Below are positions 31,011 to 37,303 of a stretch of 37,303 nucleotides of DNA, in pieces. Made by a program: the position numbers and the translations under genes. The stretch comes from DATEDA01 sp035286595 (GTDB lineage Bacteria > Pseudomonadota > Gammaproteobacteria > Burkholderiales > SG8-39): contig DATEDA010000116.1 in assembly GCA_035286595.1 (NCBI GenBank), positions 1 to 37,303 of the forward strand, given 5' to 3'. How positions within the stretch are numbered: the first letter of the stretch is position 1; each line of letters starts with the position of its first letter. The notes beneath the pieces are model-generated. The model did not search any database and was not told the origin of the DNA. It saw only the letters and a list, made by a program, of their open reading frames with translations.

Positions 31011-31235
31011 ATGAGATCTGGGAAAGCGACTATGGCGTCGTTCGAAGCCGCCTCGGCTTCCGAGGCGTCGGCATGGGCGCGTGAACTCCTGGGTAGAGCC
31101 CGGCGCGCGGCCGTGCGCGCCCGGATCCGCGCCGTGGCCGACCACCTCGCAGTCCGGCTCGCCGCGTGCGGCCTGTTCGTCGGGGTTCTGGCGGCCCTCC
31201 CGTGGTGGGCCGCCGACCTCCTCGCGCGGCTGTGA
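31011..31235 (+). CDS. possible small membrane protein (74 residues)
   Basis: The reading frame has the high third-position GC of its neighbours. It encodes a basic, helical N-terminal half and a hydrophobic C-terminal segment (LAACGLFVGVLAALPWWAADLL, split as about 52-73). The ATG at 31011 has GGGG upstream; an in-frame ATG at 31032 is an alternative start. It has no island-type operator, but CCTAGAGTCATC at 30977-30988 resembles the -10 region of promoter C. No homologue is recognised. Its place between two island genes supports a real gene, but it could be chance. Confidence 0.45.
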   Translation: MRSGKATMASFEAASASEASAWARELLGRARRAAVRARIRAVADHLAVRLAACGLFVGVLAALPWWAADLLARL

Positions 31236-31260
31236 GGGCGTCGTGCCAGCCGGGGGCGAG

Positions 31261-31323
31261 GTGAACAAGTCACAAGGGGGCCGGGAATCCTGGCCGCCCG
31301 CGCGGCCGGGCCGCGCCTAAGCT
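31261..31323 (+). promoter_or_regulatory. island promoter C: tandem operator plus -10
   Basis: GTGA-ACAAG-TCAC (31261-31273), then GGGA-ATCC-TGGC (31283-31294), then -10 TAAGCT (31318-31323). First G to -10 T is 57 bp, exactly as in promoter A. It drives the gene at 31371. The sequence between the blocks is quite different from promoter A. Confidence 0.75.
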
Positions 31324-31370
31324 GTCATCAAGATCAATTGCAGGCTGTTGCGGCTGAAGAGGGGGCGAGC

Positions 31371-31706
31371 ATGGAACCGATCCTGGATTTTGCGGCGGAG
31401 ATCGCCCTGTGGGGCTCGGTCGCGCTGATCCTCTGGGGCGCGATGCTGACGCTGCAGCAGGTGTTCGCTTCGGAGCGGAAGCGAGGCGCGGCGCGGCAAA
31501 GGGCCGAGCGCGGAGAACCCACGGGCCGCGAGCGCCACGCGGAGCTCGCCCTGGGGGTAATCGGCGCGGCGCTCGCGCTTGCCGCTCACGACGTCACGGC
31601 TCGCGACACGACTTCACGCGTCCTGGACGTGATTTGCGTCCAAGACTGCACTGACTGGATTGAACCGACCGACCGCGCGGCGGACCCGCGCCCGATGGCC
31701 GACTGA
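31371..31706 (+). CDS. small membrane protein with GSVxLIxWG motif (paralogue of 30772-30903)
   Basis: The 111-residue protein opens with a membrane helix (about 8-32) that is paralogous to the 43-residue protein at 30772. A basic, polar linker follows (34-57), then a second hydrophobic stretch (about 58-73) and an acidic polar tail with two cysteines (Cys89, Cys93). The ATG at 31371 has GAGGGGG 6 bases upstream and is preferred to an in-frame TTG at 31338. It is driven by island promoter C and followed by a good terminator. The function is unknown. Confidence 0.7.
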   Translation: MEPILDFAAEIALWGSVALILWGAMLTLQQVFASERKRGAARQRAERGEPTGRERHAELALGVIGAALALAAHDVTARDTTSRVLDVICVQDCTDWIEPTDRAADPRPMAD

Positions 31707-31736
31707 TTGCTCCTCTGCCCTCTCCCCGAGGGTTTG

Positions 31737-31764
31737 GGCCTCTCCCTTGTGGAGGGGCCTTTTT
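31737..31764 (+). terminator. rho-independent terminator after the island
   Basis: GGCCTCTCC (31737-31745) pairs with GGAGGGGCC (31751-31759; one G-U) around CTTGT and is followed by five T, then CTTT. It closes the 31371 transcript 30 bp after the stop. Confidence 0.8.
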
Positions 31765-31847
31765 CTTTCTGATCAGCGATGAATCTCGCCTGGCCCGAAT
31801 CGCGGCTGCGCTGAGGCTTGTCGCCAATCAGGAAAGTCAAGAAAAGA

Positions 31848-31876
31848 TTGACCGGTGCCGTGCGCGGGACTATGGT
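31848..31876 (+). promoter_or_regulatory. sigma-70 promoter of the four-span membrane protein gene
   Basis: TTGACC (31848-31853), a 17-bp spacer and TATGGT (31871-31876) lie 37 bp before the ATG at 31914. The surrounding DNA is visibly less GC-rich than the rest of the window. Confidence 0.65.
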
Positions 31877-31913
31877 CATTCCAATCATTCTGCGCCGGAA
31901 AGGAGGAGAACCC

Positions 31914-32375
31914 ATGGCCGATCAAGACAAAGCCTTGCGCGTTGGTGCAGTCCTCATGGTGGTCGGTGCGCTGATCTTTTTCGTGTACGCAGTCGTCTTC
32001 TTCTTTCGCAGCTTCGGCACCGGCTTTGAGATCGGTGTGCCGACCCTCAATGGCGTCACCCCGGCGAATCTAGACGCGCTGAACCCGGCGATCACGGGCT
32101 ATATCCGACACCTCCATCTTGCTACGGCCGGCTTCATCGCTGCGACGGCAATCGCCGTGGGCGCGCTTGCCTGGTATGGCGTACGGGCCGGAGCGTGGTG
32201 GGCCTGGATTGCAGCCGTCGCGGCGCCGGTTGTCGGGCTGGCGGTCGCCTTGCCGATGCACTATACGGGGGTTTTCGAGCACGACTGGGTCTCCCATCTC
32301 GGCCCGATCTACGTGGGAACGCTGATCTACGTGGCCGGAGCTCTGGTCGGTCTGAAACGCCTTGTCACGAGATAG
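31914..32375 (+). CDS. hypothetical membrane protein with about four spans
   Basis: The 153-residue protein has hydrophobic spans at about 8-31, 60-82, 87-108 and 123-147, with a polar loop between the first two (GTGFEIGVPTLNGVTPANLDALNPAIT). The histidine-bearing IRHLHLATAGF, MHYTGVFEHDWVSHLGP and similar segments could bind a metal or cofactor, but I recognise no family. The ATG at 31914 has AGGAGGAG upstream and its own good promoter. Its DNA has a lower GC content and more T-rich codons than its neighbours, and may be a recent acquisition. It is convergent with the quinone oxidoreductase gene. Confidence 0.75.
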   Translation: MADQDKALRVGAVLMVVGALIFFVYAVVFFFRSFGTGFEIGVPTLNGVTPANLDALNPAITGYIRHLHLATAGFIAATAIAVGALAWYGVRAGAWWAWIAAVAAPVVGLAVALPMHYTGVFEHDWVSHLGPIYVGTLIYVAGALVGLKRLVTR

Positions 32376-32420
32376 ACCGCGTCGCTATTTCGCTCGGCTC
32401 GCGGGCGAAGCGGGAGCCGT

Positions 32421-33413
32421 TCAAGCCGCCCGCACCTCGAGCACGATCTTGCCGAGGTGCGCGCTCGAGTCCATGAGCTCGTGGGCGGCGCGCGCGTCGG
32501 CGAGCGGGAAGGTCTTGTGGACGAAGGTGCGCAGCTGGCCCGACTCGAACAGCGGCCAGACGTGGTCCCGCAGCGCCCTGGCGATCGCCGCCTTCTGCTC
32601 CACCGTTCGCGGCCGGAGCGTCGAGCCGGTGAAGGTGAGGCGCTTGATCAGGATGGGCAGCGCGTCGAAGTCGGCGATCTTCGCTTCCTTGAGGAACGCG
32701 ATCTGAACGAGCCGTCCCTCGAGCGCGAGCGAGCGGAGGTTCTTCATCACGTAGTCGCCGCCGACCATGTCGAGGATCACGTCGACCCCGCGCTTGCCGG
32801 TCGCCTGCCACAGCTCCGCCGCCCAGTCCTGGCTGCGGTAGTCGAGCGCGACGTCCGCACCCATCTGTTTGCAGTAGGCGCGCTTCTCGTCGCTGCCGGC
32901 CGTCGTGTACACGGTTGCGCCGCCGAGCACCTTCGCGAGCTGGATCGCCGCGAGGCCGATGCCGCCCGAGCCGCCGTGGATGAGGATCGATTCGCCGGCT
33001 TTCAACCGTCCCCTCGTCATCACGTTGTCGTAGACGGTGAACCAGTTCTCCGGCAGCGATGCCGCTTCCTTGACCGACGACCCCTTCGGGATCGGCAGAC
33101 AGTGCGCGGCGGGCGTCGCGCAGTACTCCGCGTAGCCGCCGCCCGGAGTGAGCGCACACACCACGTTACCCGCTTTCCACTGGGTCACGTCGGGCGCCGT
33201 TTCGACGATCCGCCCGGCGACCTCGAGCCCCAGAATCGCCGACGCCCCCGGCGGCGGCGGGTAGCTGCCGGAGCGCTGCATGATGTCGGGCCGGTTCACA
33301 CCGGCGTACTGCACCTCGATCAGCACCTCGCCCGGCTTGAGCGCGGGCTTCGGCCCCTCGGCGAGCTTCATCACGCTCGCGGGGCCGCCTTGGCCGTGGT
33401 CGATGTAGCGCAT
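32421..33413 (-). CDS. NAD(P)H:quinone oxidoreductase (zinc-free MDR, PIG3-like)
   Basis: The 330-residue protein is a medium-chain dehydrogenase without the zinc-binding cysteines. AGVNRPDIMQRSGSYPPPPGAS (38-59) is typical of the PIG3/QOR group. A Rossmann nucleotide motif is seen at HGGSGGIGLAAIQLAK (146-161). The family reduces quinones or enones with NADPH in the cytoplasm. It starts 14 bp after the M20 peptidase stop on the same strand, so the two are probably co-transcribed. Confidence 0.92.
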   Translation of the reverse strand: MRYIDHGQGGPASVMKLAEGPKPALKPGEVLIEVQYAGVNRPDIMQRSGSYPPPPGASAILGLEVAGRIVETAPDVTQWKAGNVVCALTPGGGYAEYCATPAAHCLPIPKGSSVKEAASLPENWFTVYDNVMTRGRLKAGESILIHGGSGGIGLAAIQLAKVLGGATVYTTAGSDEKRAYCKQMGADVALDYRSQDWAAELWQATGKRGVDVILDMVGGDYVMKNLRSLALEGRLVQIAFLKEAKIADFDALPILIKRLTFTGSTLRPRTVEQKAAIARALRDHVWPLFESGQLRTFVHKTFPLADARAAHELMDSSAHLGKIVLEVRAA

Positions 33414-33427
33414 GGGTCAGCGTCCGG

Positions 33428-34606
33428 TCATTTCGCGAGCACGTGCTCGACCAGCGTCGCCCAGTAGCTCGCGCCGATCGGCAGGCTCTCGTCGTTGAAG
33501 TCGTAGCGCGGGTTGTGCAGCATGCAGCCGCCGTCGCCGGGCCCGTTGCCGATCCAGACGTAGCAGCCGGGTCTCGCCTGCAGCATGAAGGCGAAGTCCT
33601 CGGCGCCCATCGTCGGCTGCACGTCGGTGCGCACGTTCTCCTCCCCGACCACTTTCGCGATCGCTGCGGCCGCGACCGCCGTCTCGCGCGGGGTGTTGAT
33701 CGTCGGCGGGTAGCGGCGCTCGTACCGGACCGTGCTCGACGTGGCGTAAGCGGCGTCGATGCCGGCGCAGATGCGGCGGATGCTGCGCTCGATCTCGTCC
33801 TGGACCTCCGGACGGAACGCGCGCGTCGTGCCGCGGAGCACGGCCTGGCCGGGGATCACGTTCCAGGTGTCGCCGGCGTGGAACTGGGTGACGGTGACCA
33901 CGGCGGCGTCGACCGGGCTCACGGTGCGGCTCGGGATCGTCTGCAAGGCCTGGACGAGCGCGCTTGCCGCGACGACGGGGTCGATCCCGAGGTGCGGCAT
34001 CGCGGCGTGCGCGCCGCGGCCGGCAACCGCGATCTCGAAGATGTCGAACGAGGCCATCATCGGCCCGGGGAGCACGCCGAACTGGCCGACCGGCATCCCG
34101 GGCCAGTTGTGCATGCCGTACACGGCGTCGCAGGGAAACCGCTCGAACAGGCCCGCCTCGACCATCGCCCGCCCGCCGCCCTCGTTCTCCTCGGCGGGCT
34201 GGAAGATGAAGTGCACGGTGCCGTCGAACCCCCGCGTCGCGGCGAGGTACTTCGCCGCGCCGAGCAGCATCGCGGTGTGCCCGTCGTGTCCGCACGCGTG
34301 CATCCGGCCGTCGTAGGTGGAGCGGTGGGCGAAGGTGTTCTCTTCCCGGATGGGGAGCGCGTCGAGGTCGGCGCGCAGCCCGATCGCACGCGTCGCCTTG
34401 CCGGCACGCAGGCTCGCAACGACGCCGGTCTTCGCGAGGCCGCGGTGCACCTCCAGTCCAAACGCGGTCAGCAGCCCGGCGACGACGTTCGACGTGCGGT
34501 GCTCCTCGAACGCGGTCTCGGGATGCGCGTGGAGGTCGCGCCGCCAGGCAGTCATCTCGCCGTGCAGCGCGCCGATCCCATCGATGGTCGTCATGCGCAA
34601 GCTCAT
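33428..34606 (-). CDS. M20-family amidohydrolase (hippurate hydrolase/aminoacylase-like)
   Basis: The 392-residue enzyme has the M20D metal-site residues: CGHDGH (Cys105, His107, His110), PAEENEGG (Glu139, Glu140), MHNWPG (His166) and MGAEDFAFM near the end. A lid/dimerisation domain sits in the middle (about 185-290). The family removes N-acyl groups from amino acids or indole conjugates in the cytoplasm. The start at 34606 lacks a Shine-Dalgarno; an in-frame ATG four codons later is an alternative. It is divergent from the glyoxalase-like gene with a perfect palindrome between them. Confidence 0.93.
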   Translation of the reverse strand: MSLRMTTIDGIGALHGEMTAWRRDLHAHPETAFEEHRTSNVVAGLLTAFGLEVHRGLAKTGVVASLRAGKATRAIGLRADLDALPIREENTFAHRSTYDGRMHACGHDGHTAMLLGAAKYLAATRGFDGTVHFIFQPAEENEGGGRAMVEAGLFERFPCDAVYGMHNWPGMPVGQFGVLPGPMMASFDIFEIAVAGRGAHAAMPHLGIDPVVAASALVQALQTIPSRTVSPVDAAVVTVTQFHAGDTWNVIPGQAVLRGTTRAFRPEVQDEIERSIRRICAGIDAAYATSSTVRYERRYPPTINTPRETAVAAAAIAKVVGEENVRTDVQPTMGAEDFAFMLQARPGCYVWIGNGPGDGGCMLHNPRYDFNDESLPIGASYWATLVEHVLAK

Positions 34607-34627
34607 ACGCGGGCGGTCCGGGACGGC

Positions 34628-34645
34628 GCCGATGATATCATCGGC
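34628..34645. promoter_or_regulatory. 18-bp perfect palindrome between divergent genes, candidate operator/promoter
   Basis: GCCGATGATATCATCGGC is fully self-complementary. It lies in the 62-bp gap between the starts of the M20 gene (34606) and the VOC gene (34669), and includes TATCAT in both directions. This would suit a dimeric repressor or a shared -10 region. Confidence 0.45.
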
Positions 34646-34668
34646 CGTCGCCCGTTCCGCGGCGTTCC

Positions 34669-35511
34669 ATGCGTAACTACATCCACGGCATCGATCACGT
34701 CGTCGTCGTCGTGCACGACCTCGACCTCGCGCGCGACACGTTCGCGCGCATGGGCTTCACGGTCACGCCGCGCGGCTATCACACCGTCGGCTCGCAGAAT
34801 CACTGCGTGATGCTCGGCCGCGACTACGTCGAGCTGCTGGCGAGCCCCGCGGCGAACCCGCACCCGTCGCGGCAGTACTACACCGACTTCGCTCGGGCCG
34901 GCGAGGGGCTTGCGGCGATCGCGCTGCAGTCGCGCAACGCGAAGGGCGCGTACACCGAGCTGCTGTGGGCGGGCTTCGGTCCGTCCGATCCGCTCGAGCT
35001 CTCGCGCCCGGTCGAGCTTCCGGCGGGCGCGCGCGACGCGAAGTTCCGGATCACGCAGCTCCCGCCCGGCGCGACGCCCGGCGGGCGCGTTCTCGTGTGC
35101 GAGCACCTCACGCGCGAGCTCGTGTGGCGCCCCGAGCATCAGCGCCACGCGAACGGCGCGACCGAGCTCGCCGCCATCGCGATTCTCTGCGACGACGTCG
35201 CGCAAGCCGCAACGCCCTACGAACGGCTGTTCGACGTGAAGGCGAAGGAGATCGCGGAGGGGTTGCTCGTCGAGACCGGCGGCGCGCCGCTCGCCTTCGT
35301 CACCTCGGCGTCGCTCGCGAAGCGACTGCCGGAGATCTGGGTAAGCGCGCGACCGGCCCCGCTCATGGCCGTGCTCTTCGTTCGCGTGGCCGACCGGAAC
35401 GCCGCCGCCGCGGCGCTCAAGGCCCGGGGGCTCGAGCCCGCACGGATGCCCGACGGCTCGATCGCGCTCGGGGCGGACGTCGCGCACGGCGTCGCCGTCG
35501 TCTTCGGGTAA
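34669..35511 (+). CDS. glyoxalase-like VOC protein
   Basis: The 280-residue protein matches the Glyoxalase-like (PF13468-type) family. It starts IHGIDHVVVVVHDLDLARDTFARMGFTVTPRGYHTVGSQNHC, with His9 and the Gly-Ser-Gln-Asn-His turn; the second half (about 160-280) resembles a further VOC module (AIAILCDDVAQAATPYERLF). Members are cytoplasmic and mostly uncharacterised. A metal site is likely, but the reaction is not known. It is separated by 9 bp from the DUF3108 gene. Confidence 0.88.
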   Translation: MRNYIHGIDHVVVVVHDLDLARDTFARMGFTVTPRGYHTVGSQNHCVMLGRDYVELLASPAANPHPSRQYYTDFARAGEGLAAIALQSRNAKGAYTELLWAGFGPSDPLELSRPVELPAGARDAKFRITQLPPGATPGGRVLVCEHLTRELVWRPEHQRHANGATELAAIAILCDDVAQAATPYERLFDVKAKEIAEGLLVETGGAPLAFVTSASLAKRLPEIWVSARPAPLMAVLFVRVADRNAAAAALKARGLEPARMPDGSIALGADVAHGVAVVFG

Positions 35512-35520
35512 GCGCGCGGC

Positions 35521-36615
35521 ATGCGTCCCATGCGACCCGGCGACCGGATCCTCGTCGCGGCGATCGCCCTGTCGGTCGCGGCTCACCTCGCGGCGCTGTT
35601 CGGCACGCCCCGCTTCGAGTTCGGATGGAGCGAGGACGCCGAGCCTTGGCCGCCGCTCGAGGCGACGATCGTCGCGCGCGCGGCTCCGCCGGCCAGGGTG
35701 GCGCCTGCCCCGCCGGCGCCGAAGGCCAGGTCACGCCCGAAATCGCCAGCGCCGGCGGCCGTGGAGCCGCAGCAACTCATGCCGAACTCGCTGCTCGATG
35801 CGCCTTCGCCCGATGGCGAGCCGGCGCCGGACGCGTCGGAGTTCGCCGCGAGCCCCGGGTCCGCGGCGGGCCCGGCTGAAGTTGCAGGGCCGCCTGCACC
35901 GGGACCCGAAACGATCGCCGAGGCGGCGGCGTCTGCTCAGTACCCGCTCCGGCGCGCGCGACTCGTCTACGACCTCTTCTACCTGAGCAGCCTGGAAGCG
36001 AACAATCCGACCAAGGTCGGCGAGGTGAGGCACCAATGGTCGCAGGACGGACGGCGGTACGAGGTCGAGTCGGTCGCCGAAGCCGTCGGGTTCCTGTCGC
36101 TGATGTTCAACGGAAAGTTCGTGCAGCGCTCGACCGGCGAGCTCCGCGCCGACGGACTCCATCCCGCGCAATACACCCTGGACCGAGGCCGCGGCGACCG
36201 GACCGAGGTCGCGCGCTTCGACTGGCCGCGAGGCAAGCTCGCCCTCGCCTGGAAGAGCGAGTCGCGGACGCTGCCGCTGCCGGCTGCGGCGCAGGATCCG
36301 CTGTCGCTGATGCACCAGCTCTACTTCCTGCGGCCGGTGCCGGCGTCCGGGACGATCGCCGTCGCGACGAGCCGCAAGCTCTATCGCTCGTCCTTCCAGC
36401 TCGTCGGCGGGCAGACGCTCCTCACGCCGCTCGGCACGGTCCGCACGCTCCTCTTCCGCCGGCAGGAGCCGGACGGCGCGGCGACGGAGCTCTGGGCCGA
36501 TCTCGACCGGGAGCTCCTGCCGGCGCGCGTTCGCGCGATCGACAAGAGGGGCAACGTGGTCGATCAGGTGATCCGCGAGGCCGAGCTCGAGCCGGCCCCG
36601 CCGGACGGCAACTGA
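35521..36615 (+). CDS. DUF3108 domain protein with TonB-like N-terminus
   Basis: The 364-residue protein has an N-terminal membrane anchor (about 9-27). A Pro/Ala-rich linker follows (about 45-135), like that of TonB, and then a DUF3108 domain (about 140-355), with ARLVYDLFYLSSLEANNPTKVGEVRHQWSQDG and FDWPRGKLALAWKSE. DUF3108 proteins are periplasmic and beta-rich, with unknown function. They are common in Betaproteobacteria. It follows the VOC gene after 9 bp and converges with hemB. Confidence 0.88.
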   Translation: MRPMRPGDRILVAAIALSVAAHLAALFGTPRFEFGWSEDAEPWPPLEATIVARAAPPARVAPAPPAPKARSRPKSPAPAAVEPQQLMPNSLLDAPSPDGEPAPDASEFAASPGSAAGPAEVAGPPAPGPETIAEAAASAQYPLRRARLVYDLFYLSSLEANNPTKVGEVRHQWSQDGRRYEVESVAEAVGFLSLMFNGKFVQRSTGELRADGLHPAQYTLDRGRGDRTEVARFDWPRGKLALAWKSESRTLPLPAAAQDPLSLMHQLYFLRPVPASGTIAVATSRKLYRSSFQLVGGQTLLTPLGTVRTLLFRRQEPDGAATELWADLDRELLPARVRAIDKRGNVVDQVIREAELEPAPPDGN

Positions 36616-36666
36616 GCGCTCCCGGTCTCCTGATTAGCGACGAAGCTCGGCTATCGCGGGGGATTT

Positions 36667-36725
36667 ACAAGGGGCCTTGGCCCCTTGTTTCTTCGGGGAT
36701 GTACAAGGGGGAGTCCTCCCCTTGT
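36667..36725. repeat. tandem ACAAGGGG...CCCCTTGT hairpins
   Basis: The first is ACAAGGGGCC-TT-GGCCCCTTGT (36667-36688). The second uses ACAAGGGG (36703-36710) and CCCCTTGT (36718-36725). Both start with the same 8 bases. They lie in the 160-bp convergent gap between the DUF3108 and hemB stops and are likely transcription ends, though T tracts are short. Confidence 0.55.
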
Positions 36726-36742
36726 TCGTACGAAATCTCTAG

Positions 36743-36775
36743 CTGATTCGCCATGATGCTCAGCGCAGCTGAGCA

Positions 36776-36789
<14 letters not shown>
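36743..36789. repeat. 22-bp perfect inverted repeat overlapping the hemB stop
   Basis: Positions 36743-36764 are the exact reverse complement of 36768-36789, with only GCA between. The hemB TGA (36776-36778) and its last codons are within the right arm. It could act as a terminator/stabiliser hairpin for hemB, though no T tract is present. Confidence 0.65.

Positions 36790-37303
<514 letters not shown>

Noticed and set aside
31818..31913. Longer start for the four-span membrane protein (TTG at 31818)
   Set aside because: It would contain the promoter itself; the ATG at 31914 has a strong AGGAGGAG site.

Overview
The window is GC-rich chromosomal DNA, almost fully coding, with no rRNA, tRNA, CRISPR array, transposase or phage gene that I can see. 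The gene mix points to a betaproteobacterium, probably of the Burkholderiales: a Bug/TctC-type tripartite tricarboxylate receptor, a complete livKHMGF branched-chain amino acid ABC operon, a cutA-dsbD pair, a DUF3108 protein next to hemB, a 2Fe-2S reductase of the CDP-6-deoxy-glucoseen reductase type, and -10 boxes of TAnAAT/GATAAT form followed by GC-rich leaders. The class assignment is an inference from gene content.

Layout. 1-3029 (+): the 3' end of a FAD/Fe-S oxidoreductase, a membrane-anchored Clp-fold serine protease and a TauE/SafE permease. 3081-4669 (-): a CHRD lipoprotein, a YdcH-like small protein and lgt. 4750-5979 (+): an MFS transporter. 5997-8871 (-): a LysR regulator, an alpha/beta hydrolase and a Bug receptor, probably one catabolic operon. 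8948-16073 (+): an EamA transporter, ilvD, an exported DsrE protein, a ParA-like ATPase, a two-domain VOC (extradiol-type) protein and an orphan molybdenum hydroxylase large subunit. 16177-18591 (+): a DUF255/thioredoxin-like protein and a small cytochrome c. 18739-23904 (+): livKHMGF. 23906-24943 (-): the ferredoxin-type reductase. 24981-28034 (+): a YeeZ-like SDR, cutA and dsbD.

28041-31706 is the most unusual region. A Crp/Fnr-family regulator lies among a stand-alone cyclic-nucleotide-binding protein and several very small single-span membrane proteins, which fall into two paralogous pairs. Four promoters in this island, two on each strand, share one architecture: GTGA-N5-TCAC, then a GGCA-N4-TGCC-like inverted repeat 21.5 bp downstream (centre to centre), then a TAAGCT-like -10 box 56-57 bp from the first G. 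The blocks are conserved with fixed spacing while the DNA between them is not, which suggests a local regulon run by a Crp/Fnr-type protein. I do not recognise this system.

31914-37303: a four-span membrane protein of lower GC content with its own good sigma-70 promoter, a quinone oxidoreductase/M20 peptidase pair (-), a glyoxalase-like protein and a DUF3108 protein (+), and the 3' part of hemB (-).

Several short repeats are visible: two GC-rich elements that exactly span stop-to-start junctions in the liv operon and carry the ribosome binding site; a stem-loop with a shared CCCTTCCCT loop inserted in frame in both ilvD and dsbD; hairpin clusters after livK and between DUF3108 and hemB; and a 22-bp perfect inverted repeat over the hemB stop codon.
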